DNA of 64,000 nucleotides. Source: Cytidiella melzeri. Lineage: Eukaryota; Basidiomycota; Agaricomycetes; Polyporales; Irpicaceae. How positions within the stretch are numbered: the stretch's first letter is position 1; every line of letters starts with the position of its first letter. The notes under the pieces were generated by a model. It was given only the letters and a program-made list of their open reading frames with translations. It did no database searches and was not told where the DNA came from. A program made the position numbers and the translations under genes. The stretch lies in assembly GCA_022592445.1 (NCBI GenBank), contig JABYQR010000259.1:1-64000 (forward strand). The letters run 5' to 3'. Shown one piece after another: positions 33,766-44,143 of the stretch.

Positions 33766-34825
33766 CTGCAGTCTTATACAGCCTTATGCTGCGTCTCGTG
33801 CTCCAATAGTTTGTCTCCCGTTTGTGACTCTCCTGATTTCATTGCACTGCGTCTACTTCTTACCTGTGTTATTTTACTGCGTTATTGCGTCTGCATTTCA
33901 CCTTCACTCCGTCAAGTTTACTGCGTTCACTTTCACTGCGCCTGCGTTTTACAGCGACTACTTTCATCTTCATCAGCGACGGCGTTTTGTGTTTGAGATT
34001 TGTACCGCGCCTGCTTTTACCATCTGCCTCTTTCTGCGCGCCGCTTTTACTACAAGTCGCGACATCTCGCGTGCGTTCCCTTCGAGCCGCGCTAAAACTC
34101 TTTTGCTTTCACCGCGCCAACTATCCATTTTTCCCGCGATACGCGTGGTAGTTTGCCAGCTTAGCTCAATTCACACAAAACCTATATCACAAACCTTGTT
34201 GCTCTTTACAGCACAGGTAAACTAGGACTCTAAGACCACCTCGCACACTTACACACTTCCGCGCTCCCACGCGCTTACACTTCTATTGCCACTTCGTGGT
34301 TGGTTGTGTTGTCTTTAGGGTTTTAATTAGTTTTGGAGCGTAACTCAGTGTTTCAGCGTGACCGCACCTTAGCTGAGCAACACACCCACAAGCTCACTGT
34401 TGCAGAGCGACAAGCAAAGCTCACTGCACCAACTCCCGCCCCCGCTGCACCCAAACCGGTACTCATCGACTTGAAAACGTTGTCACCGGTAGATCTTGTC
34501 TGCATCTTTAGGCCAAAGCTGACCGCTGTCCGCACTTGTTTGCAAGCTTTCACTGAGCTTGCAGAGCTCCTAAACCGCGCAAAGCCCGACCATCGTTGCG
34601 CCCTGCTCCATCTAGTCAACAAGGTTAATTGTTTCCTCAACTGATTCGACAATCTCGCACCCGTCACAACAGACCGCGAGTGGCAGCTCCTAGACTGGGG
34701 TTGTAAAGCAATTGGGACAGTTTCTTTTAAGCAGCTTTGTAAAAACTACAACAAAGTCCTTGCACAATTAAACGTAGTCAATAGTGATAGCTACTTCGAG
34801 TGGATTTGAACGAATCCATAGTTTC

Positions 34826-34954
34826 TGTCACGGAGACGGAGCTCGACGTAGCAACTAGGGACACGGAGTGGAAGACGACGACGAGGTGGTGGCAGGCGTA
34901 TAGCACAATGCTCTCACCAACTATAAACCTTATGCAGGTATCTAGCCCAGTAAA
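34826..34954 (-). repeat. LTR-B end fragment, inverted
   Basis: 129 bp matching the inverse of the last part of LTR-B, beginning TGTCACGGAGACGGAGCTC and stopping after CTAGCCCAGTAAA. It sits between the truncated B copy 2 and a full forward LTR-B, a second inverted LTR-B junction in this region. Confidence 0.85.
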
Positions 34955-35707
34955 TGTTGTGGATGGCCCGACTAGCCCTTATTTTTTGCATTTTACCTCT
35001 AGTTTATAGCTTGAAACCTAGCTTGAAACCCAGTTTCAACCTAGCTTGCAACCCTCTCTGCACACGTCTATTACGCGCCCGTATCAGTGGCTTAGACGCT
35101 CCACACGGTCACATTGCTTGCTACTACGTCACACTGGCATGTGACTTAGCTTAAGTAAGACCACATGGCTACAACCACATGGCTCAGCCCATAGCTAGGG
35201 TTTGATGTCATAGATGACGTCCACATGGACTCCTTTTGTTCTTTCCTTATTGTTCTCTTTATGGAAGGATGTTATCACAGGTGTGGGAATGGAATACAAT
35301 AGTTGGTCTCCTTTTAGATAGATTCTCTCACAAGTAGAGTTCTTGGCAAGGTCTAGACAATAGCTATTGTTCTCCTTTAGGTAGTTCTTTTGTTCTTTGT
35401 TCACACGGCTTCTTTCAAAGCCTGCCCTCAACATGGTCTGTGCGCAGGTCCCTGAAGTCCATATAAGATGCTGCATGTACGCTCCTAGCCCCCCATCTCG
35501 ACCTCTTGGTCTTTACTGGGCTAGGTAAGCAACTCCCTCTTGTACTACATAGCTGGTGGTCACAATACTAACTTGGTCTTTACTGGGCTAGCTACCTGAA
35601 TAAGGTTTATAGTTGGTGAGAGCATTGTGCTACACGCCTGCCACCACCTCGTTGTCGTCGTCCACATTGTGTCCCTAGTTGCTGCGTTGAGCTCTGTCTC
35701 CGTGACA
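34955..35707 (+). repeat. 5' LTR of gypsy family B copy 3
   Basis: 753 bp, starting TGTTGTGGATGGCC and ending CTCCGTGACA, collinear with the LTR at 51153-51908. A TATA-like CATATAAG lies near 35460. The leader that follows begins TTAGGCCGAG. Confidence 0.88.
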
Positions 35708-35856
35708 TTAGGCCGAGATTGTTGTGTAACCCCTGAGTTTTATCTCCTCCCCCACCGTTTACAAAAGTTTATTCCTGTTTGACGAGTACGTCTCTGGTCT
35801 TTCCATACCGTTGAGCTACCACTTACGTCGTCCGTTTCTACCCCCTGCGTTGTCCA

Positions 35857-36588
35857 GTGCCTAAGGACACGCGCACCCGTTTGTCTAAGGACCTCACTAC
35901 CAACGAGCCTCAGCTCAAGAGGTGCCTCCCGCCTTCCTTCTTTGACACTCTTGCTGCCAAGTGAAAAAGCGGTCAACCTTATCGCTGGTCTGACAAAGAC
36001 CTGGTCGTCGTTGCCGACTACGTCTCCAAGAAACCGCCAGTGAAAGGCATCACTCTCACCGTCCCCTCATATGAGGAAAATCAACAACTTTGCGCTTCTG
36101 CCAGAGCATACGGAGAACGCGTCGCCGAAGAACGTGCTCACACCTTAGCAGAGCAACGTATCCACAAGCCCACCCTCTCTGAGCGGCTTTCCAAGCTCCC
36201 TGCACCCACTCCTGCTCCTGCTGCACCAAAGCCGGTGCTCCTTGACTTCAAAAAGTTGTCACCAGTCAACCTCGTAGGCATCTTCAAGCCTAAGCTCACC
36301 ACTGTCTGCACACGACTACAAGCTCTCACCGAGTTTCAAGAACTTCTCCATAGCGCAGACCCCGACCACCGTTGCGCTTTGCTTCACCTTGTCAATAAAG
36401 TCAACCGCTTCCTTAATCGACTTGACAAACTCGCGCCAGTCACAGCAGACCGCGAGTGGCAACTCCTAGACTGGGGTTGCAAAGCAATTGGGAAAATCTC
36501 GTTTAAGCAGCTTTGCAAGAACTATAGCAAAGTTCTTGCCCAGCTCAACGTAGTTAACAGAGATAGCTACTTCTACTGGATTAGATAG
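35857..36588 (+). pseudogene. Family B ORF0, copy 3
   Basis: A frame of 243 sense codons plus its stop, from the GTG at 35857 to TAG at 36586-36588, with one in-frame TGA at 35962-35964. It contains WSDKDLV, KGITLTVPSY, EQRIHKPTLSERL, PTPAPAAPKP, KLSPVNLVGIFKPKLT, LLHLVNKVNRFLNRLDKL and DREWQLLDWGCKAIGKISF, and ends YFYWIR. The protein is largely helical and rich in Lys and Leu. No known retrotransposon domain is recognised. It lies between the LTR and gag, as in the other B copies. The C-terminal pattern is shared with ORF0 of family A at 44144, which suggests a real conserved gene of these elements. Confidence 0.7.
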
Positions 36589-36598
36589 TCCAGAAGTT

Positions 36599-37069
36599 TT
36601 GCCCGCCACGTCTTCAGAAAGCCTGATTTGCAATAATTGTATCCATTTCTTTGATCCTATTGCGGTCACAGACGACCACTTCCAAGCCAACGAAGGATCA
36701 TTCTACGAGTGTGAAAATCAACCGTGCCCTAATCGATTAAATCAGTTAGACCCAACTGAAGCTATCGAACACGAGTATTACACCAAAACCTACCAATTGC
36801 CCTCCGTAGAAAATCGTCGACTCCTCACAAAAGAAGACATGGACCCTACTCAGCACACCGCCCCCGAGGACACTCCTGCTCCTAACCCCACGCCCAACCT
36901 GAGCGGTCAGGATATCCTAAATATGTTTGGAATTCTGACACAGAAAATGGCTGAACTGACCGACCAAGTGGCCGCCCTAACCACAGCACAATCAACGGCA
37001 GCCGCTGTGTCCACTCAAACCTCCTGGGAACGGAGTATTGTGGAAAAGCTGGTGTCCTTCAAAGGAAAA
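36599..37069 (+). pseudogene. Family B zinc-ribbon-like segment plus gag N terminus, truncated
   Basis: One open frame, shifted +1 relative to ORF0, runs from its end through a segment with CNNC and CENQPC (a possible four-Cys zinc ribbon) into the gag start at MDPTQ (36840). The gag part has LSGQDILNMFGIL and VSFKGKT, matching gag of the copy at 53036, and stops abruptly at about 37069 where repeat C begins. The zinc-ribbon-like segment is also present before gag in the copy at 51153 (about 52820-53000), but broken there. Confidence 0.65.
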
Positions 37070-37864
37070 ACTAGCGTTAGCAAGGCCGGCAAGCGGCAAG
37101 TACAATTCCTGAGGATTGAATGAAATATTACTTTTTGAGCAAGATTCGTAAGTAAACTTGGTGCTGGTAGAAGCCTGAACAAGTAATTTTGTTGGGAATA
37201 GCTTTTCCAATGAGTAATGTATAGTAAGTTGGTGGTTTGTCCTCACTGGAGCACACAATCATTCATGAAAAAAGAGGGACTATGCTGTATTGTTTGAAGT
37301 GCAACAATGGGTGTGAGTACAGATTTGAAACAAGTCTATGGAGTAGAGCATGGAGATGAAGATTGTTTGACTTGCATCTTCTTCTTAATGGTGTTGAACT
37401 ATGTTAAATAGTCTAGATACAATTTGGTAAACTGCAGGAGCAGAGCTACAAGTGATTTTGTTATTGATAGCAAATTGAATAAATCATATAGCATGAAATA
37501 GTTAATTGCACCTATGACTTTGTTATCACAAACAACCTTAGTAAACAATTCTGTGCCTGGTAAGGACCTTGCCAAGCCATCTGGTCATCAATATTGATTG
37601 TATTACAGGCATTTGCTATTGGTGACACCTTTGATAGGCAACTTGATCTGGGATAAAGTGACTGTACTACAATTGATAAATTTGGTTGCGGGAACAGGAG
37701 CCATACATTGATGAGGATAGTCACTAATGGTAGCAAGGAGCTCCATCCATCTTGCCATTAATCTTGTGCAGTGTTCACTGCTGATTCTAGAAAATTACTT
37801 GCTTCAAGAATGAAGGGCTTGAGGGTGTCTCATTGGATCAATTCCTGAAACATGTTACATGTGT

Positions 37865-38290
37865 CCTGTTGATGTCTGCACTGCCTCACCCCCATTGGAG
37901 CTGCCACAGGCTGGGTTCTGATTGTAACTCCTGCTTATAGAGCAACTAGTGGTCGTGAACCTGTGTGGAAGAATCAAAGGCAGTGCTCTATGGTGATGTA
38001 ACCACGTCTGGTTGGTGTCTGAACTGCATCAGCCCCACTAGAACTGCCACAGGTTGTGTTTAGATTGGAACTCCTCCTTAGAGAGCAACTAATGGTTGTG
38101 AACATTCGTGCAACAATCCAATGCAGTGCTTGCTGCTGATACAACCATGTCCTGTTGATGTCTGAACTGCCTCACCCCCATTGCAACTGCCACAGGCTGT
38201 GTTCTGATTGTAACTCCTGCTTAGAGAGCAAATAACAGTTGTGAAACTTTGTGGAACAATCAGATACAGTACTCACTACTAATGCAGCCC
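37865..38290 (+). repeat. ~143 bp tandem repeat in repeat C copy 1 (3 units)
   Basis: Units begin near 37865, 38005 and 38150, each with TGATGTCTGxACTGCCTCA, GCCACAGGCTGTGTT, GATTGTAACTCC and GTGGAACAATC-like blocks. The spacing between the equivalent TGTCT marks (37873, 38016, 38159) is 143 bp each time. The related copy at 58700 has five units. Confidence 0.85.
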
Positions 38291-41200
38291 AAAATTTACA
38301 TTTTCCAAGAATGCAGGGGTTGTGAATTTGTAGTTAGCTTCCAAAGTACTGGGAATTCTTGCTCAGAGGCAATACTATGTGTGGCATGTCTTCCAATTGT
38401 ATTCCTTGTTCAAAGAGCAAGCAATGTCTGTGGATTGCTGCACATGTACCTGATCAAAATTTGACATCATTTGCCAGCAGGAGTGGAGTTTGAATCTGAG
38501 TCTGGAAGACCATTTTCAGTAGACTGGCCATAATGTGCTCAATCCCACTTCAATTGACAGGATGTTTGTACCAGGATGTTGCCACAAGATAGGGCTATCC
38601 AATGGTGTATTATATGTATAGATTTGTACTCATATACAGTCTGTAAAAATCAAAAACTGCATTTTTATTGCAATAGTGATCTGATACAAAGTTATAAAGG
38701 GCTGATTACAAGGCCAGTGTGATGCCATCAGCTGGATTTATTGCTTTGTTATTGACACCGTTACTGTCTGTATTCTGCCATCAAATTCCCACACTTTTGG
38801 GGACAAAAAGGTCACATTTGAAAAGGCATCAATGTGTTGGAACACACTGGAACAATTCTTCTTCAATCTTCAGGAATTGTAATTGGTAAGGATTGGTAAT
38901 CATATGAGTAAGGATTGGTAATGCACAGTCCTGCATGCTAATACTACTGAATAGAGAATGTAAGTGATGACTGAGCATCCTACATAACTGAATGGTGCTG
39001 ACTGAGCCTTTAGTAAGCTCAATACATTTGGTATATGAAATATGAGTCATGGAGAAGCCTCATGGGACTTCTGCTATTCAGTCATGGAAACTACTGGAAC
39101 ACGATGCAATAAGGTGCAAGTATTGCATAGTGTGTGGCCATAATGATGGCGGAATCACATGCTATGTACTATATGATCTTATCTATCTATATATCTAATC
39201 TACATTGTTCATGCATCTGATCTCCAATAATGAGCGATACAATCTCGCTTTGACAACAGAAAATTTACACTCATCAGCAGACTCTGCAGACCTCCTAACC
39301 TTCTTGACCTCTCTCCGCTCGGTGCTCAGGTCATCCAAGATCATCTCTGCAGCGGTCACCCAGGAACTCTTCCCAGGAGCGAATGGTTGTCCACTCACAA
39401 AGTAGCTTCATACGCAGCACAGCTGACCTACATCAATGTCATGTGAGTAGAAGAAAGTCATAGAAATATATTGAGCTAATGGAATGTTATTTGTTAAGGA
39501 ACTACAATGTTTGTGGTCAATTTTTAGCTCCGGGCAAGTAGACCTTTCTAATTCTTATACAAACAACCATGAATCATGCTTATACCCGCACAACATATGG
39601 GTTATGACACTGCAACGACTTGATGACACCCAGACACAACAATTGCGCCAGTTTTCTTTAAATTATCATGTAGAGTATTGTGATTCATACTTTGAGCAAC
39701 CTATTCATAGCATAGAGTGAAAACTGATGATGTATATATTTCATCCCAATTGCAAGGATCAGTACGACGACTTTGCATGTCTTTTGAGGTTTCGTGGCCA
39801 GAGTAACTTTCTTGCTGGTCATGAACACAACTTGCATACTCTACAAGCAACACCCGCAAAGCATCTTTGAAACTCTCCAACACCATCCTCCCTCGCAAAA
39901 AAACTGGCTCTTGATAAATACACCAACAGTGCACACCCCATCCTTGTCAGCCTCGCAAAACTCCATCAGCTGTACCTTGTCTTGCACAAAAACACGCACC
40001 TTTTGCTCTGTAGTCTTCTTCCTCAACCCTTCAGCCACAGTACAATGGCCCTAGGCTCAGCTATATATCACCCTTTGCCATAGTAGAGCAAGTTGCAGGG
40101 GGGGGGGCACCAACCCTGACGTATTAACTCAAGCCTGCTAAGCAATCGCAGTGCCAGGCTCTTGAGCAACTTATGCTGTGCCTGCAGCGTTGCCCTCTTT
40201 GCCGTATTTGATGTAGAATTTTGGTCTCAGGAGGCAGAGGAATGGTTTCAGCAACAATTGCGGGACATTGTTGAAGGGTCAGCAACCCTGGTGTCCAACC
40301 GTGAATGGAAGTCACGGCTGTGACAAACTGAATTGGCTGCAAATGCTTTCCTCACTAATATAAGACCTTCTCGGCAGATGCTGTATTGAGAGATAATTAA
40401 CAGACTACACATAGATGCTGTTGTTCATAACTGTACACAGCAGATTACAAACTAGCATCCAAATACTATGCTTTAGACCAAACTAAGTAGAATTTACTAC
40501 AACTGCACATACATTGCTGGTCATAACATCTGTTTAGCTCCAAATGCGAGGACGTTCTAGGTCAGCCACAATGAGTACTCTAGACACTTTGACAATACTG
40601 CCACTGAGTAAATAACCACTGAGTCATGCATGCAACAAAGGAAGATTGCCTGTAAGCCGACCAAGTGTACTTGAAACTGCAGAGTGGATGACAAATGCAC
40701 ATTTCACAGGGTTGGGAAATTTGGAAATTCTGATTTCCCTAAATCAGGTTTATCTCTGGGGTGAAGTTGGCAGAGCGTCACCCACTGACCATTACGGGTT
40801 TTGCCATCAGTGAGAGGCAAATTGGCCCAATGCAGCAGCAGCCACTTGCAAACTATGTGATCGGTACAAACCGAATAGCCAACAAATCATGTGATGACCT
40901 GCAAGAAAAAAATCAGCGGGGCTCCAAACAGAGTCTGAGCAACTTTTATCAGTATAGTGAATGTATATCCCTAACATTGGGTTTACCCAAGAAGATTTTT
41001 ATGTCTGCATGTCGCTGAAGGGCAGGACTATCTGATGATGTAAAGTTTGTATGTATCCATGTGCATGTGTTCAATACAAAAACCAAACACAGATTTTTGA
41101 TGGGAGATTCAGCTCATCACATGCATTGCTACAGCAAATAACAAAGTAAATGAAACACAATCAAAGCATTACACCACACTGTTACAATTTTTATTACCGC

Positions 41201-41834
41201 CTGTATTACCCCATCAAATTCCCACAGTTTGGGGGACAAAAAGGTCACATCTGAAAAAGCATCAATGCGCTGGCACAAACTGGAACAATTCTCACTATGT
41301 CAAATACCGGATTTTCCAGCATCAAAAACAGTTGAAAAAGCGTGAACTATTGCACAACCAGATCTAAGATTGGATGAGTCAGAAAATGATGTAAAAATTC
41401 AGTTTGTGGGTTCTGGATTTCAACCATTGAGAAATCATGCAGTAAAGCGTTGTGAGGTGCCAAGTTTAGTGATGTAATGTTGTCCAGGATTTCTGAGGTA
41501 GCAAAATCGTGACCGTCAGCATGATTTTACTTACTTCAAAAATTTGTAATGATTTTGAACTTAGCAAAATGCTGCACTAATTCTGCAATAGCGGCAAGAT
41601 TTTGCAAGTTGAACAAATGTGGTTCAATGCTACTGCCAAGAGCTCAAAGTTGTACCTGGCTTTTTCTGCTTTCAAATTCAATGTACTATTCATATCTCAA
41701 ATCCTATGCAGGGTACAGAGTTTTGCAGCTGACAAATTTGTGACAAAACTAATCCAAACATTTTGAATCTAAAGGCATCATTTTGCGGTCAAGAAAACCG
41801 TTGATCAATGCATCCATGATTGGTATGGTTTTAT

Positions 41835-42059
41835 AGCATGTAAAATTCTGCTTTGAACTGTACATACAGACAAAGTAGTCCTAAGTCCCTAGTCCCTAGT
41901 TGTTAGTCCTTAGTCCTTAGTCCATAGTCCTTAGTCCCTAGTCCGCAGGCTGTTACGGTCAGTACAGACTATGGCCTAGGACTATGGACTACGGACTACA
42001 GACCAAGGGCAAAGGACTAGTTAGTCTGTATGTACATTTAGGAGCAGAATTTACATGCT
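41835..42059. repeat. Foldback element with AGTCC repeats
   Basis: Outer arms (AGCATGTAAAATTCTGC at 41835 and GCAGAATTTACATGCT ending 42059) and inner arms (GTACATACAGAC and GTCTGTATGTAC) pair as inverted repeats. Between them the left half repeats TTAGTCC/CTAGTCC about nine times and the right half carries GGACTA-type inverses. The predicted structure is a near-continuous hairpin of about 225 bp, a MITE-like foldback. LTR-A is inserted 6 bp after it. Confidence 0.85.
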
Positions 42060-42065
42060 CCAAAA

Positions 42066-43564
42066 TGTCACAGATTTTCAATGTTTCTACAAGACTTGCC
42101 TTACCAGGCAACGGTATTATTGGGAATATTTAAGCGCTTGTCAAGCGCTTATCCGGCGTCTATTTAGGCGCTTATCCAGCGCTTATCCAGCGCTTATCCA
42201 GCGCTTATCTGGCGCTTATCAGGCGCTTATTCCAGCGCTTATTCTCAGTGCCTATCAATTGATGCGCTGATGCGCCTCCTGTCTCTGATGCGCTGATGCG
42301 CTCCTTTCCTTATCTGTGTATCACATGATAGAACTCTCTGGAACCTTGTGGAACATGCTGGAACTATGATGTCATAGTATAGAACATTCCATTAGATGAT
42401 GTCATAGTTCTTAGAACCTTCTGGGAAAGTCTAGCCTTGTCTTAGAACAAGCTAGAACAAGTCTAGCCTTGGAACTGGGTCATGGGGTCAGGTCATGGGG
42501 ACAATTGCTATTGGTTGATTATTGAAGTGGCACCACTAGGGCATAGGGCATGCTTAGTAAGGTAGATTACTTCGCTTACTCATGTAGGTATTAGGGGTCT
42601 TAGGGTAGTACCTGTGGTCCTCCCCTTCATGTATATATAGAGGCACTCCTGAGGGCATATCCCCTCAGTCTTATCCACTCTGTTGATAAAGGACCACTCT
42701 GTACTCTCCAGTACTTCGCTCACCACACCTCCTACTCTCTATCTCTCTATCTCCCCTTCAAGTTTAACAACTATCTGGTGAGTGTCATGGATGGCCTGAC
42801 TAGCCCTCAATTTTCGCAATTTACCTCTTGTTTTTATCTGTAAAACTCCGGGCTGCAGCTCAGTTGCAACCTTCCCTGCATAAACTCCCTTTTCACGTCT
42901 AATAAGCGCCCGTATCACGTGGCTTAGACGCTCCACACGGTCACATTACTTGCTACTACGTCACACTGGCATGTGACTTAGCTTAAGTAAGACCACATGG
43001 CTACAAGCACATGGCTCAGCCCATAGCTAGGGTTTGACATCATAGATACCGTCCACATGGGCTCCTTATTGTTCTTTCCCTATTGTTCTCTTTATGGAAG
43101 GATGTTCTCACAGGTGTGGGAATGGAATACAATAGTTGGTCTCCTTTTAGATAGATTCTCTCACGAGTATAGTTCTTGGCAAGGTCTAGACAATAGCTAT
43201 TGTTCTCCTTTAGGTAGTTCTTTTGTTCTTCGTTCACACGGCTTCTTGCAAAGCCTGCCCTTAACATGGTCTGTGCGCAGGTCCCTGAAGTCTATATAAG
43301 CAGCTGCATGTATGCTCCTAGCCCCCATCTCGACCTCTTGGTCTTTACTGGGCTAGGTAAGCAAACCCCCTCTTGTACTACATAGCGGGTAGTATCAATT
43401 CTAACTTGGTCTTTACTGGGCTAGACATCTGCATAAGGTTTATAGCTGGTGAGAGTATTGAGCTTCACGCCTACCACCACCACTTCGTCGTCATCCACTT
43501 CGTGTCCCTGTTTGTCACGTCGAGCCTTGTCTCCGTGTCAGTGAGTGTAACCTTAACTGTTACA
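42066..43564 (+). repeat. 5' LTR of gypsy family A
   Basis: Begins TGTCACAG and ends CTGTTACA. Without the nested LTR-B and its duplicate it is 736 bp. It carries about ten GCGCTTATC-type repeats (42132-42250), a TGATGCGC repeat pair, and TATATATAGAGG (about 42632), a plausible TATA box followed by the expected R region. Confidence 0.9.
42783..43540 (+). repeat. Solo LTR of family B inside LTR-A
   Basis: 758 bp, starting TGTCATGGATGG and ending CTCCGTGTCA, flanked by GTGAG at 42778-42782 and 43541-43545. The duplication is exact and shows that B was active after this A copy inserted. Confidence 0.93.
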
Positions 43565-44143
43565 TTTGGATAAGACTGCCCCTACTCCCTCACGTCTCTG
43601 GACGTGCTGGAGGTTTCTTTCCCCTTTCTTCTAGGTCTTGTGCCTGTGCGTGGGCCCCTCTACAAACCCTCTAGAAATAGAGGTAGCCGGACCATAGGCT
43701 CTAAGTGGTAGTCATGTCTAGGCTTTGCCTTGATATGCACAACTTGAATCACCCTCTCGCCCAATGCTCCTAGAGCTGATCAGAGCAGGGGTTGACATTA
43801 TGCCAACATGATGAAAGTGTGCCTCCCCACAGGTGATAGTGGAGTCTGGTGTCAGACAGCTCGTTATAAGAGCTAGACGACAGGACTTGAAGCCCATGAG
43901 TGCTTAGGCACGAAGACGGGTAACTGGTTTTGGCCGGACTTAGGGTCAGTGCAATACTGATCTGCCAACCATTTGCCGCATGGGTGGAACCATGACGCAG
44001 ATCCTATACACCACCGGGCCTGGAGAGAGAGTCCAGGCCGACGCCGGCACTACCCCACGCACACACAGGACCTCTTCTTTATGGAGATTTGTTTTGCACG
44101 CCACTGAGCTGACAAGCTCATCACACTTTGTCACACAGTCACC
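43565..44143 (+). other. Leader of gypsy family A
   Basis: 579 bp between the 5' LTR and ORF0. It starts TTTGGATAAGACTGCC, where a primer-binding site would lie, but I cannot match it to a tRNA. Chromoviruses of the Tf1/sushi type may self-prime. Overlapping minus-strand frames are not supported. Confidence 0.5.

Larger units (their letters stand above)
30688..34355 (+). mobile_element. Unit D: tandem LTR-like blocks nested in family B
   Basis: Inserted in ORF0 of family B with GCGT at 30684-30687 and 34356-34359 (AGCGT is also shared, so the duplication is 4-5 bp). It begins TGATATGCCC and ends AGTGTTTCA. Internally, a ~480 bp block occurs twice (30688-31170 and 31171-31648) and a ~1.36 kb block twice (about 31643-32996 and 32997-34355), the latter ending AGTGTCTCA and AGTGTTTCA. 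One reading is a TG..CA LTR of about 1.8 kb (31171-32996) with partial LTR copies on both sides. No gag or pol is present. Junctions fall at short ACGG matches. Confidence 0.75.
30409..34808 (+). pseudogene. Family B ORF0, split by unit D
   Basis: The 5' part (30409-30687) contains KRSLLPSF, WSDKDLV and KGVTLTVPSY, with a TGA at 30634-30636. The 3' part (34356-34808) contains LAEQ, PTPAPAAPKP, LLHLVNKVN and DREWQLLDWG, with a further TGA after CFLN near 34642. Removing unit D and one copy of GCGT rejoins the frame (EER then DRTLAEQ), matching the family B copies at 35857 and 52055. ORF0 lies upstream of gag in this family and its function is unknown. There is no ATG at the 5' end; the conserved start of homology is a GTG codon. 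Confidence 0.75.
29781..34825 (+). mobile_element. Gypsy family B copy 2: partial LTR plus ORF0, split by unit D
   Basis: A forward LTR-B fragment (29781-30263, missing its first ~270 bp) is followed by leader and ORF0. ORF0 is interrupted at 30687 by unit D and resumes at 34360. The copy ends just after ORF0 (about 34808), so gag and pol are missing. 30264-30408 is leader with no gene. Confidence 0.82.
37070..42065. mobile_element. AT-rich repeat C, copy 1
   Basis: Five kb of AT-rich sequence related in long collinear stretches to 58221-63376. It begins inside family B gag (37070) with TAGCGTTAGCAAGGCC, a motif recurring near 61735. Inside are a ~143 bp tandem repeat, a repeated block with TTTGGGGACAAAAAGGTCACA (38790 and 41230, inverse near 61050), and a foldback element at the right end. 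Short open frames on the minus strand near 39195-39398 and 39841-40038 are the only protein-like stretches and are not recognised. Class is uncertain; it may be a composite of non-autonomous elements. Confidence 0.6.

Noticed and set aside
37865..38290. CRISPR-like array
   Set aside because: The repeats are contiguous ~143 bp tandem units without unique spacers, in a fungal genome.
41877..41945. Telomere-like TTAGTCC repeats
   Set aside because: The motif is not a known telomere repeat, units are irregular, and they form one arm of a local hairpin inside a transposon-rich region.
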